Source: Bacteroidales bacterium | Lineage (GTDB): Bacteria; Bacteroidota; Bacteroidia; Bacteroidales; UBA932 | Assembly: GCA_017464245.1 (NCBI GenBank) | Contig: JAFUDV010000013.1 | Location: 1 to 64,000 of the forward strand | Length of the DNA stretch: 64,000 nt | Reading direction: 5' to 3' | Shown: positions 43,028 through 50,751 of the stretch, in pieces | How positions within the stretch are numbered: position 1 is the stretch's first letter | Layout of the letters: each line of letters starts with the position of its first letter | Program-made: the position numbers and the translations under genes | The notes under the pieces: generated by a model | Told to the model about the DNA's origin: nothing | The model's database searches: none | Seen by the model: the letters and a program-made list of their open reading frames with translations, nothing else

Positions 43028-45145
43028 ATGAATAAATACCTGTTTCTCGCCGTGACGCTTCTCCTGGGCTGGAGCGTCGGAACCTACGCCCAGCGGTACG
43101 GAGTCCGCGAGGAAGTCCGGTCGGACTGGAACAAGTCCTCCGGCCTGGACTGCCTGTACGACCTGTCTCCAAAGGTATCCACGCCTGTTCCGAAGGGATA
43201 TGAGGCCGTCTATATCAGCCATTACGGCCGCCACGGCTCCCGGTACGCCTATACCGGAGACGCCTATACCATCATCCTGAACATGCTGTCCGAAGGCCGG
43301 CGGGAGGGCAACCTCACCGCCCGCGGCGAACAGCTGCTCAGCGACCTGGAACCTTTCTGGGAGTATGTGCAGTACCGGGTGGGCGACCTCACCGAGATCG
43401 GCTGGAATCAGCATCAGGAGATTGCCCGGACGATGGTGAAGAACTACCCGACCGTGTTCGGGAAGGGGAGTTCCGTCGATGCCTGCTCCTCGCCGTCGGT
43501 CCGCTCCATCATGAGCATGTCCTCCTGCTGCACAGCCCTTTCCCGCCTGGCGCCTGAGACGGAAGTCTATGAGCATCAGGGGATGATGGACGTGCAGGCG
43601 ACGCGCCCGAACCAGGGCGCGAACCCGTTCAAGTACCAGGGACCGGCGGACGTCTTCCCGTATCCGGAGAGTTCCGAGCGGTTCTTCCTCCGCCATTTCC
43701 CGAACTACAAGGACGTCCTAGCCCGTCTCTTCAAGAATCCGGAGAAGGCCCTGGGACAGCGGAATCCGTACAACGTGTTTTTCCACCTGTACATGTTCGT
43801 GGCCGGGATGAACAGCCTGCCGCAGGACGTTCGCATCGACGTAAAGGACTTCTTTACTGTGGAGGAATACGCAACGCTCTGGGAAACTGACAATTACGAA
43901 CGTTTCCGCGAGTACCACGCCTACCGGACTCCCTGCTCGTCCATCGTGGACGACATCGTGGAGAAGGCGGGTCGGCGCCTCGCTGCCGGCAGCCGCGGCG
44001 CCGACCTGCGCTACGGCCACGACCATGTGGTGATGGCGCTCGAGCTGATCATGGACCTGGACGGCTTCGACCGGGCTCCGGCCGATCCGGATGACCTGGT
44101 CTATTGGTTCCAGACCTTCCGCTCCCCGATGGCCGCCAACATCCAGTTCGTGTTCTTCAATCCCCGCAAGGGCAAGCCCGGGGACACCCTCGTGAAGGTC
44201 CTCCTCAACGGGGAAGAGGCACACCTGGGCGACCTGGAGGGTTTCCCGTACTACCGCTGGGACGATGTCAAGGCCTATCTGAAAGCGCGGACGGACCAGT
44301 TCGTGTTCCGTCCCGAAGAGAAGGGATGGACCGTGAAGGAAGTGGTCCCCGGCCTGACCTACCGCCGGTTCGAAGGCTCCGTGGACGGAGCCGCACAGCG
44401 GGTGTTCATCGCCGACTGGGACATGTCGGCACCGGGCTACGCGCTTAAGTTCACCTCCTCGGTTCCGGATGTGCGTACTTCTGACGTGTTCAAGGCCCAC
44501 GACGGAGCCGTGGTGGCGATGAACGCCTGCTACGAGTCCACCTCCATCGTCCTGAAGGTGGATGGGAACTATGTGACTTGCATGCCCAACAACCTGGTGA
44601 TGTCTTCCAGTGTCCCCAACTGGAAGAACGAAGGGGCGGTCTATACGGACGGCGGCTCCCGGGTCTGGATCTCTTCGGACGGGAAAGGAAAGACCGTCGA
44701 TGAGCAGCGGGCCTTCTATTCCACCAGCACGGTGCCCAACATCTTCTCCAGCGCGCCGATGCTCATTGACGACTACGACCCTGTGGGCGAGAGCTTTGCG
44801 GGCTTCCAGACGGACGTGAGCCGGTACGAGTACGAGGATCTGCGCCGCCACCAGGGCGTCCGCCATCCCCGGACTGCCGTCGCCGTGACGGGGGACAACC
44901 ATTTCCTGATGGTCGTCGTGGACGGCCGCCGGCCCGGCGTCAGCGAGGGCATGTCCGCCCGGGAACTCACCCGCTTCCTCCGGAAGAACTTCAATCCCCG
45001 CTACGCCCTGAACATGGACGGCGGCGGCTCTTCCACCCTCGTCGTCGCCGGCGAAGGCGACCCGGAAACCCATGTCGTGAACCGGCCGACCGACGCGAAA
45101 GGCGAGCGTCGGGTGGCCTCCCATTTCGTATTGGTCCATGAATAA
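43028..45145 (+). CDS. Histidine phosphatase-phosphodiester glycosidase fusion
   Basis: Start MNKYLFLAVTLLLG gives 705 residues with a signal peptide cut near AQ at 21-22 and no lipobox. Residues about 25-425 are a histidine phosphatase with HYGRHGSR (65-72) and GHDH (330-333), closer to the MINPP-like type than to the Agp type next door. Residues about 433-705 are a complete NAGPA domain with VAMNACYE, VRHPRTAVAV, VVVDGRRPGVSEGMS and ALNMDGGGSSTL. Both active sites look intact. The joining of the two predicted steps, diester cleavage then phosphate removal, in one periplasmic chain is the strongest sequence evidence for coupled function. It lies four bases after the previous phosphatase and overlaps the next gene by eight bases. 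Confidence 0.85.
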   Translation: MNKYLFLAVTLLLGWSVGTYAQRYGVREEVRSDWNKSSGLDCLYDLSPKVSTPVPKGYEAVYISHYGRHGSRYAYTGDAYTIILNMLSEGRREGNLTARGEQLLSDLEPFWEYVQYRVGDLTEIGWNQHQEIARTMVKNYPTVFGKGSSVDACSSPSVRSIMSMSSCCTALSRLAPETEVYEHQGMMDVQATRPNQGANPFKYQGPADVFPYPESSERFFLRHFPNYKDVLARLFKNPEKALGQRNPYNVFFHLYMFVAGMNSLPQDVRIDVKDFFTVEEYATLWETDNYERFREYHAYRTPCSSIVDDIVEKAGRRLAAGSRGADLRYGHDHVVMALELIMDLDGFDRAPADPDDLVYWFQTFRSPMAANIQFVFFNPRKGKPGDTLVKVLLNGEEAHLGDLEGFPYYRWDDVKAYLKARTDQFVFRPEEKGWTVKEVVPGLTYRRFEGSVDGAAQRVFIADWDMSAPGYALKFTSSVPDVRTSDVFKAHDGAVVAMNACYESTSIVLKVDGNYVTCMPNNLVMSSSVPNWKNEGAVYTDGGSRVWISSDGKGKTVDEQRAFYSTSTVPNIFSSAPMLIDDYDPVGESFAGFQTDVSRYEYEDLRRHQGVRHPRTAVAVTGDNHFLMVVVDGRRPGVSEGMSARELTRFLRKNFNPRYALNMDGGGSSTLVVAGEGDPETHVVNRPTDAKGERRVASHFVLVHE

Positions 45146-45905
45146 GTCATTCACTCTTTTCCTCCTACCCCTGCTCCTCCTTTCCTGCGGAAAGTCGAAG
45201 GCGCCGGAGACGATGACGCTGGTCACTTACAATGTGGGCGTCTTCTCCAAGTATGAGGACGACACCACGCCCCAGGTGGCCGACCTGATCCGAAATACCG
45301 GTGCTTCGCTGGTGGCGCTCAACGAGCTCGACAGCTGCAACCGGCGTCATGCGACATACCAGTTGAAAGCGCTGGCCGATGAACTGGGCGGCTGGTCGTA
45401 CCAGTTCGCATCGGCCTTCCCCTATGCGGGCGGCGCGTACGGCAACGGTGTCGTTTCCCGGGACAAGGTGGTTTCCCGGTACAAGGTCCACCTTCCCAAG
45501 TCCGACGGCTCCGAACCCCGGAGCATCGCCGTGGTGGAAACGGACCGGTGCGTGTTCGCTTCCGTCCATCTGGATTATGTCGGGGATAACTCGCAGCGTG
45601 ACCAGGTGGTGGCCCTGAACGACTGGTTCAAAGCGGTTTACGCGGGCGAGAAAAAACCCGTCTTCCTGTGCGGTGACTTCAACGCCGAGCCGGACAGCGA
45701 GACGATCCAGTTGATGCGCCAGGGCTGGACCCAGCTTTCCGGCACGGACAACACCTATTCCACCACGGATCCCCGCAAGTGCATCGACTATGTCTTTGCC
45801 TACAAGGATGCCGCCCCGGTAGAAGTGGTTTCCTCGGAAGTCCTCACGGCCGGCACCGAATCCTACTCCGACCATTTCCCGGTGAAGGTCGTGGTGAAGT
45901 TCTAG
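45138..45905 (+). CDS. Endonuclease/exonuclease/phosphatase-fold lipoprotein
   Basis: A 255-residue EEP-fold hydrolase with lipoprotein signal (LLLLSC, Cys17), so extracytoplasmic and unlikely to be a DNA-repair nuclease. Metal and catalytic residues are in place: Asn32 in TYNVG, Glu63 in LNELD, Asp180 and Asn182 in CGDFNAEP, and His246 in YSDHFPV. An EEP-family phosphatase is known, as I recall it, in the B. thetaiotaomicron yeast-mannan locus, where it acts on phosphorylated mannan; this one may do the same. It is the last gene of the operon; its TAG shares bases with the convergent U32 stop inside a CTAG palindrome. Confidence 0.85.
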   Translation: MNKSFTLFLLPLLLLSCGKSKAPETMTLVTYNVGVFSKYEDDTTPQVADLIRNTGASLVALNELDSCNRRHATYQLKALADELGGWSYQFASAFPYAGGAYGNGVVSRDKVVSRYKVHLPKSDGSEPRSIAVVETDRCVFASVHLDYVGDNSQRDQVVALNDWFKAVYAGEKKPVFLCGDFNAEPDSETIQLMRQGWTQLSGTDNTYSTTDPRKCIDYVFAYKDAAPVEVVSSEVLTAGTESYSDHFPVKVVVKF

Positions 45906-47200
45906 TCCTCCACCCACTTGAACACCTTGTCCCCGCGGCGGGGGTGGATGCGTTCGTCCGCCTCTTTCGCGGGGTGGTCGTTGATGTGGTCCACGGGCTG
46001 GTCAGCCACGGGGACGGCGACGGAGCAGAAAACGCCCTTGGGGGCTTCGGAGACGGGTTGGAGGTCCACGCGCATGTCATCGACCTTGACCTCCACGCAG
46101 CCGGTGGTCTTGCCGATGAAGGCGAGTTCGTCGCCCTTCCGGATGGAACCGGTCTCGACTCGGATCTCGGCGACGCCGATGCGGTTGAACCAGTTGGTGA
46201 CCTTGCCGATGTACTCCCGCCTCCGGGTGGCCTGGCTGCCATAGACGGCGCTCCATTCGCCGAGGCGCGCCCCCTGGTAGTAGCCGTCCCAGAAGCCGCG
46301 GTTGAACACCCCGGCGAGTTCCGCTTTCAGGCTGGCCGCGAGTTCGGGCGTATAAGTGCCGTCACAGACGGCGTCGGCGGCCCGGCGATAGCAGGAAGAT
46401 ACGCGTTTCACGTAGTCGGCGGCGCGGGCACGGCCCTCGATCTTGAACACTTTCACGCCGGCGTCGATGATCTTGTCCATGAACTCGATGGTGCACAGGT
46501 CCTTCGGGGACATGATGTACTTGTTGTCCACCACCAGGTCGAAGCCCGTTTCCTCGTCGGTGACGTGGTAGCCGCGGCGGCACACCTGCATGCAGGCGCC
46601 GCGGTTCGCGCTCTCGCCATAGGCCGCGAGGGACAGGTAGCATTTGCCGGAAACGGCCATGCAGAAGGCCCCGTGGGCGAACATCTCGATGCGGACGAGT
46701 TCCCCTGAAGGGCCGGTGATGTGCTCGCGCACAATCGTTTCGTGGATTTCCTTCACCTGCTCCAGCCGGAGTTCCCGCGCGAGGACGACCACGTCGGCAA
46801 ACTGCGCGTAAAAGCGCAGCGCCTCCGCGTTGGAGATGCTCAGCTGGGTGGAAATATGCACCTCCAGGCCGATGCTCCGGGCGTACAGGATGCAGGCCAT
46901 GTCGGAGGCGATGACGGCATCGACGCCGGTCTCCTTCGCCAGGTCCAGCACCCGGTGAGCCTCTTCCAACTCTTCGCCGTAAAGGGTGATGTTGAGGGTC
47001 AGGTAGGCCTTGAGCCCGTAGGCACGGCAGATGCGCATCACCTCCGGAAGGTCCTCCGCCTGGAAATTGTTGGCGGAATGGGAGCGCATGTTCAGGTGGC
47101 CGATGCCGAAATAGACGGAATCCGCACCGCCCTCGACGGCCGCGGCGAGGCTCTCGAAACTGCCAGCCGGGGCCATGATCTCCAGTTCTTCCGGTCTCAT
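45902..47200 (-). CDS. Peptidase U32 family protein (TrhP/YegQ-like)
   Basis: A 432-residue cytoplasmic U32-family protein. The family signature lies at about 170-205: FAHGAFCMAVSGKCYLS followed by ESANRGACMQVCRR, whose cysteines are thought to hold an iron-sulfur cluster. An N-terminal TIM-barrel portion begins with LEIMAPAGSFESL. Members such as YegQ (TrhP) hydroxylate tRNA uridine 34 and RlhA acts on 23S rRNA; the C-terminal beta-domain here (about 340-430) agrees with the TrhP type. It overlaps the polyprenyl synthase stop by four bases and converges on the EEP gene. Confidence 0.88.
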   Translation of the reverse strand: MRPEELEIMAPAGSFESLAAAVEGGADSVYFGIGHLNMRSHSANNFQAEDLPEVMRICRAYGLKAYLTLNITLYGEELEEAHRVLDLAKETGVDAVIASDMACILYARSIGLEVHISTQLSISNAEALRFYAQFADVVVLARELRLEQVKEIHETIVREHITGPSGELVRIEMFAHGAFCMAVSGKCYLSLAAYGESANRGACMQVCRRGYHVTDEETGFDLVVDNKYIMSPKDLCTIEFMDKIIDAGVKVFKIEGRARAADYVKRVSSCYRRAADAVCDGTYTPELAASLKAELAGVFNRGFWDGYYQGARLGEWSAVYGSQATRRREYIGKVTNWFNRIGVAEIRVETGSIRKGDELAFIGKTTGCVEVKVDDMRVDLQPVSEAPKGVFCSVAVPVADQPVDHINDHPAKEADERIHPRRGDKVFKWVED

Positions 47201-48156
47201 TTCACGCGGTCCACGAGGTCGTCGGCAAAGTGCTTGAGCACTTCGTAGCCGTTGATGCCGGTCACTTTCGCCGCGGCGTTCAGGGCCTTTTCGTGGAAGC
47301 GGGCGATGGTTTCGCGCGCGTCGTCGGCCACATGGACCGAATCGTACAGGTCCATCACGGTCGCGATCTTCTCCGCCGGGGACAAGTCGGCCTCGAGGGC
47401 TTCGGGGATGCCCTTCGCTCCCTTTTCCATCGCACGGACCGTGAGCCAGGACTTCTTCCCGTTCACGATGTCCCCGCCGATGGGCTTGCCGAACACCTTC
47501 TCGTCACCGTAGGCGTCCAGATAGTCATCCGCCACCTGGAAGGCGAGTCCCAGGTTGTAGCCGTAGTCGTACAGACCCTCGCAGATCTCCGCCGGGGCAC
47601 TGGCGATGAGGGCGCCCATCTTCGCCGAGCAGGCAAGGAGGACGGCGGTCTTGAGGCCGATCATCTTCAGGTACTCCCGCATGGTCACGGCCCGCACATG
47701 CTCGAAGTCCATGTCGTACTGCTGTCCGTCGCACACCTGCGCCGCCGTCGTGGAAAACAGGTCCAGGACCGCTCCCAGGACGTTTTCCGGCGCCTGGGCG
47801 ATGCGCTTGTAGGCATCAATGCACATCACGTCGCCGGAGAGGATGGCCGTATCCGGGGACCACTTCTTCCACACCGTCTCCTGTCCGCGCCGCAGCGGGG
47901 AACGGTCCATGATGTCGTCGTGGATGAGGGTGAAGGTGTGGAACACCTCCAGGCCCGCCGCCGGCCCCAGGATCTCCGGACCGAACGAATCGTTGAACAG
48001 GCTGTACACGGTCAGGCACAGCTTCGGCCGCAGCCTTTTTCCGCCGATGGCGACCATATACCGGAGCGGGTCGTACAGCCCTTCCGGCTCCCGGGTGAAT
48101 TCAATCGTGGAAAAGAGGCGCCGTACGGCTTCGTCGATAGTCTCTTGCGCAATCAT
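47197..48156 (-). CDS. Trans-isoprenyl diphosphate (polyprenyl) synthase
   Basis: A 319-residue all-helical prenyltransferase that condenses isopentenyl diphosphate with an allylic diphosphate. The first aspartate-rich motif HDDIMD is at 79-84 with RRG following, and the second, DDYLD, at 210-214; GGKRLRP at 38-44 binds IPP. The product may be the menaquinone side-chain precursor or a shorter prenyl diphosphate. Chain length is not readable with confidence. A promoter box ends only five bases before the ATG, so the mRNA may be leaderless. The U32 gene follows with a four-base overlap. Confidence 0.93.
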   Translation of the reverse strand: MIAQETIDEAVRRLFSTIEFTREPEGLYDPLRYMVAIGGKRLRPKLCLTVYSLFNDSFGPEILGPAAGLEVFHTFTLIHDDIMDRSPLRRGQETVWKKWSPDTAILSGDVMCIDAYKRIAQAPENVLGAVLDLFSTTAAQVCDGQQYDMDFEHVRAVTMREYLKMIGLKTAVLLACSAKMGALIASAPAEICEGLYDYGYNLGLAFQVADDYLDAYGDEKVFGKPIGGDIVNGKKSWLTVRAMEKGAKGIPEALEADLSPAEKIATVMDLYDSVHVADDARETIARFHEKALNAAAKVTGINGYEVLKHFADDLVDRVK

Positions 48157-48160
48157 AATA

Positions 48161-48168
48161 CAAAAATA
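48161..48168 (-). promoter_or_regulatory. Promoter -7 box of the prenyl synthase gene
   Basis: Minus-strand TATTTTTG fits TAnnTTTG and lies five bases before the ATG, implying a leader of only a few bases or none. Confidence 0.55.
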
Positions 48169-48177
48169 CGGAAAATC

Positions 48178-48203
48178 TGTGCAAAACCGGCCGTTTCACA
48201 CAG
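48178..48203. repeat. Imperfect palindromic repeat, copy 1
   Basis: Starts TGTGCAAAACCGG and ends GTTTCACACAG, with self-complementary outer TGTG/CACA and inner AAAC/GTTT. It covers the expected -33 region of the prenyl synthase promoter. Copy 2 begins exactly 50 bases further on. Confidence 0.6.
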
Positions 48204-48227
48204 ATTTCCGTCATTTCGCCCGATAAA

Positions 48228-48253
48228 TGTGCAAAACCGGCGTTTCCACACAG
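48228..48253. repeat. Imperfect palindromic repeat, copy 2
   Basis: Begins TGTGCAAAACCGG and ends GTTTCCACACAG; nearly identical to copy 1. The rest of the 138-base gap between the TolC stop and the prenyl synthase start shows nothing else. Confidence 0.6.
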
Positions 48254-48294
48254 TTATCCTCAGAACTTCACCACGACCTTCACCGGAACAGGGC

Positions 48295-49626
48295 TTACAG
48301 CTTCAGCGCGCCGCCGCGGTAGAAGTCCAGCAGGCGGCTCTGGAAGAGGTATTCGCAGGCGGCCTGGGCCTTGTCGGAGCGGGCCTTCGCGAGGCGGGTG
48401 CGGGCCTCGTTGTATTCCGTGACGGAGGCCTTCCCGTTCTCGTACTTGGCCTGGGCCAGCCGGAAGGCGTCTTCGGAGGCCGTGGCGGCCTCGGTGGCGG
48501 AGCGGTACTTGGCCTCCGCCGCGAGGGCGTTCGCATGGGCCTGCTGGATCTCCTTGTACAGGCTCTGTTTCGCCTTGTCCAGGGTGATCTGCTGGAGCTC
48601 GCGGTTCAGCCGGGCGTTGCGGACGCTGTTCCGGGCGGAGAAGCGGTCAAAGATGGGCACGCTCAGCGAAAGACCCACGTACGGGCTGAAGTTGTGCGAG
48701 ATCTGCTGCCAGAAGGCATCCTGCGGATAGGGACTCCGGGAGTTGGTGTAGTAGCTGGTGCCCATGCCGCCGCTCAGGGACAGGGTGGGGGACCAGCCGG
48801 CCTGCGCGATCTTGATGGACAGGTCGCTGCCGCTGAGGCGGAACTGCTCGGCCTTCACGCCGGGACGCCGTTCCACGGCTTCGGCATAGATGTCCTCCGG
48901 GCGGGCAAGCAGATGGTCGCCCACGGCGATCTCGGGCTGGAAGATCCCGAACCCGTCCGACGTCGGGAAATCCAGCAGCTGCGAAAGCTCCAGCAGGGCG
49001 CCCCGGAGGCTGTTCTCCGCCTGCACGAGGGTGTAGCTGCTCTGGGCGAACGTCGCCTTCTGCTGGGACAGCTCGGCCTGGGAAGCCTTTCCGTTCTCCA
49101 TCATCGCTTCCAGCCGCTCCACCTGGGCCCGGTCCAGTTCCACCTGGTCGCGGGCGACGTCCAGGATCTCGTAGTCGTAAAGCACCTGCACATAGGCCTT
49201 GGCGACGGCGACGCGGATGTCATCCCGGGCACGCTCGAGGTCGGCCACGGCGGCATCCAGGTTCAGCCGGGAGAGCTTGACGTTGTTCGGCCGGGCCATC
49301 CCGTCGAACAGGTTCATGCCCGCGCCGATGGAGAAGCTCGTGTTCGTCGTCGTGGCGCCGGTGGTGTAGGTGTTGTCCTCGGTCAGGCCGCGGCCGAAGT
49401 TCACGCTCTCATTGGCGGAGCCGCTGACATTCGGCAGGTAGGCGTTCCTGGAGGTGTTGAGCTGGACCTCCCGCTGTTTCACGTTGATCTCGCTCTGTTT
49501 TACGGTCAGGTTGTGCGCCAGGGCCCAGTCCAGGCATTCCTGCAGGGTCCAGGGACGGGAGAGGTCCTGGGCCTGCATCCCGAGTCCCAGGACAAGCGCC
49601 GTCAGGGTCAATACGGTCTTTCTCAT
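48295..49626 (-). CDS. TolC-like outer-membrane efflux protein
   Basis: A 443-residue outer-membrane channel with signal peptide MRKTVLTLTALVLGLGMQAQ. Two long coiled-coil OEP repeats (about 25-220 and 235-435) and the opening WTLQECLDWALAHNLTVKQSE are typical. It forms the trimeric exit duct for the tripartite pump encoded just upstream and is the last gene of that operon, overlapping the adaptor gene by four bases. Confidence 0.93.
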   Translation of the reverse strand: MRKTVLTLTALVLGLGMQAQDLSRPWTLQECLDWALAHNLTVKQSEINVKQREVQLNTSRNAYLPNVSGSANESVNFGRGLTEDNTYTTGATTTNTSFSIGAGMNLFDGMARPNNVKLSRLNLDAAVADLERARDDIRVAVAKAYVQVLYDYEILDVARDQVELDRAQVERLEAMMENGKASQAELSQQKATFAQSSYTLVQAENSLRGALLELSQLLDFPTSDGFGIFQPEIAVGDHLLARPEDIYAEAVERRPGVKAEQFRLSGSDLSIKIAQAGWSPTLSLSGGMGTSYYTNSRSPYPQDAFWQQISHNFSPYVGLSLSVPIFDRFSARNSVRNARLNRELQQITLDKAKQSLYKEIQQAHANALAAEAKYRSATEAATASEDAFRLAQAKYENGKASVTEYNEARTRLAKARSDKAQAACEYLFQSRLLDFYRGGALKL

Positions 49627-50714
49627 TTGCTTTCGAGGATCTGGTTGCCGCGGACCTTCTCGCCCAGGACGAGTCCTTCCTTGATTTCGATGTTCACCCC
49701 GTCGGACAGGCCGGTGACCACGTCCCGGCGCTCGTATCCGCCGTCGCCGAGGACATAGACATAGGTCTTCTCGCCCTCGAACTGGATGGCGCTTTCCGGG
49801 AGCGTCATGACATTCTCCTCCCGCTGGAGCTCGATCTCCGCGTTGGCGCTGTAGCCGGAACGGATGGTGACGCCTTCCGGGACCTTGACCGTGGCCTTGA
49901 TCTCGAAGAGGTTCGTCCCGCCGGACTCCGTGGCCTTCGGGGAAATGTACTCGAGGGCCGCGTCGAAGGCGACGTCCTGGAGGGCACCCACGGTGATGCG
50001 GACGGGCAGGCCGAGGTGGACCCGGCCCACCTCGGTCTCGTCGATGTTGCCGTCGAAGATGAGGTCGTCCATGTCGGCCACCGTGGCGATGGTGGTGCCG
50101 TCGTTGAAGGTGTTGGAGTTGATGACGGTGTTGCCCACCTTCACGGGAATGTCCAGGATGAGCCCGGACACGGAGGAGCGGATGAGGGTTGAACTCCCTG
50201 ACTTGTTGGAGGAGGAAACGCCGTCCCGGATGATTTCCAGGGATTCCACGGCGGCCTTGTACTCTTCCTGGGCCTGCTGCAGCGCCTGGGCCACCTTGTC
50301 GAACGCCTCGGCGCTGATGAGCTGCTGGTCGAAGAGGGCCTTCTCGCGGTCGTGGTTGGTCTGGGCCTGCTTCAGGTTCACCTCGGACAGGCGGACCCGG
50401 CTCTGGGCGGAGCTGAGCTGGCTCATCTCGGGGATGACCTTGAGCTTGGCGATGACTTCGTTCTGCTGGACCGTCTGGCCGGCCTCCTTGTAGAGCTCCG
50501 CCACGATGCCGCTGATCTGCGGCTTCACGTTCACCTCGTCCCGGGGCTGGATCTTGCCGGTGACGACGGTGGATTTGGCGATGGTGCCCATCTCGGGGGT
50601 GAGCTCCTCGTACCGGACCTCCTTGGGGCGGGAACGCTGGAACAGGTAGGCGAACGTGCCCACGAACACGGCGGCCACGAGGAGGATCATCAGGATTTTA
50701 CCGAATTTTTTCAT
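49623..50714 (-). CDS. Periplasmic adaptor subunit (MacA/HlyD-like)
   Basis: A 363-residue membrane-fusion protein linking the inner-membrane ABC pump to TolC. An N-terminal membrane anchor (6-25) is followed by a lipoyl/barrel-sandwich half (GKIQPRDEVNVKPQISGIV), a helical hairpin (about 95-165), the second lipoyl half, a beta-barrel domain and a membrane-proximal domain ending VRGNQILESK. This order is that of MacA. It overlaps TolC by four bases and follows the second permease after 37 bases that hold a copy of the dispersed repeat. Confidence 0.92.
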   Translation of the reverse strand: MKKFGKILMILLVAAVFVGTFAYLFQRSRPKEVRYEELTPEMGTIAKSTVVTGKIQPRDEVNVKPQISGIVAELYKEAGQTVQQNEVIAKLKVIPEMSQLSSAQSRVRLSEVNLKQAQTNHDREKALFDQQLISAEAFDKVAQALQQAQEEYKAAVESLEIIRDGVSSSNKSGSSTLIRSSVSGLILDIPVKVGNTVINSNTFNDGTTIATVADMDDLIFDGNIDETEVGRVHLGLPVRITVGALQDVAFDAALEYISPKATESGGTNLFEIKATVKVPEGVTIRSGYSANAEIELQREENVMTLPESAIQFEGEKTYVYVLGDGGYERRDVVTGLSDGVNIEIKEGLVLGEKVRGNQILESK

Positions 50715-50718
50715 ATCT

Positions 50719-50746
50719 GGATTCTTTCACTTCGTTCAGAATGACA
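50719..50746. repeat. Dispersed intergenic repeat, copy B
   Basis: Reads ATTCTTTCACTTCGTTCAGA then ATGACA; a diverged version of copy C. It fills most of the 37-base gap between permease and adaptor genes inside the efflux operon. Confidence 0.55.
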
Positions 50747-50751
50747 AGGGA

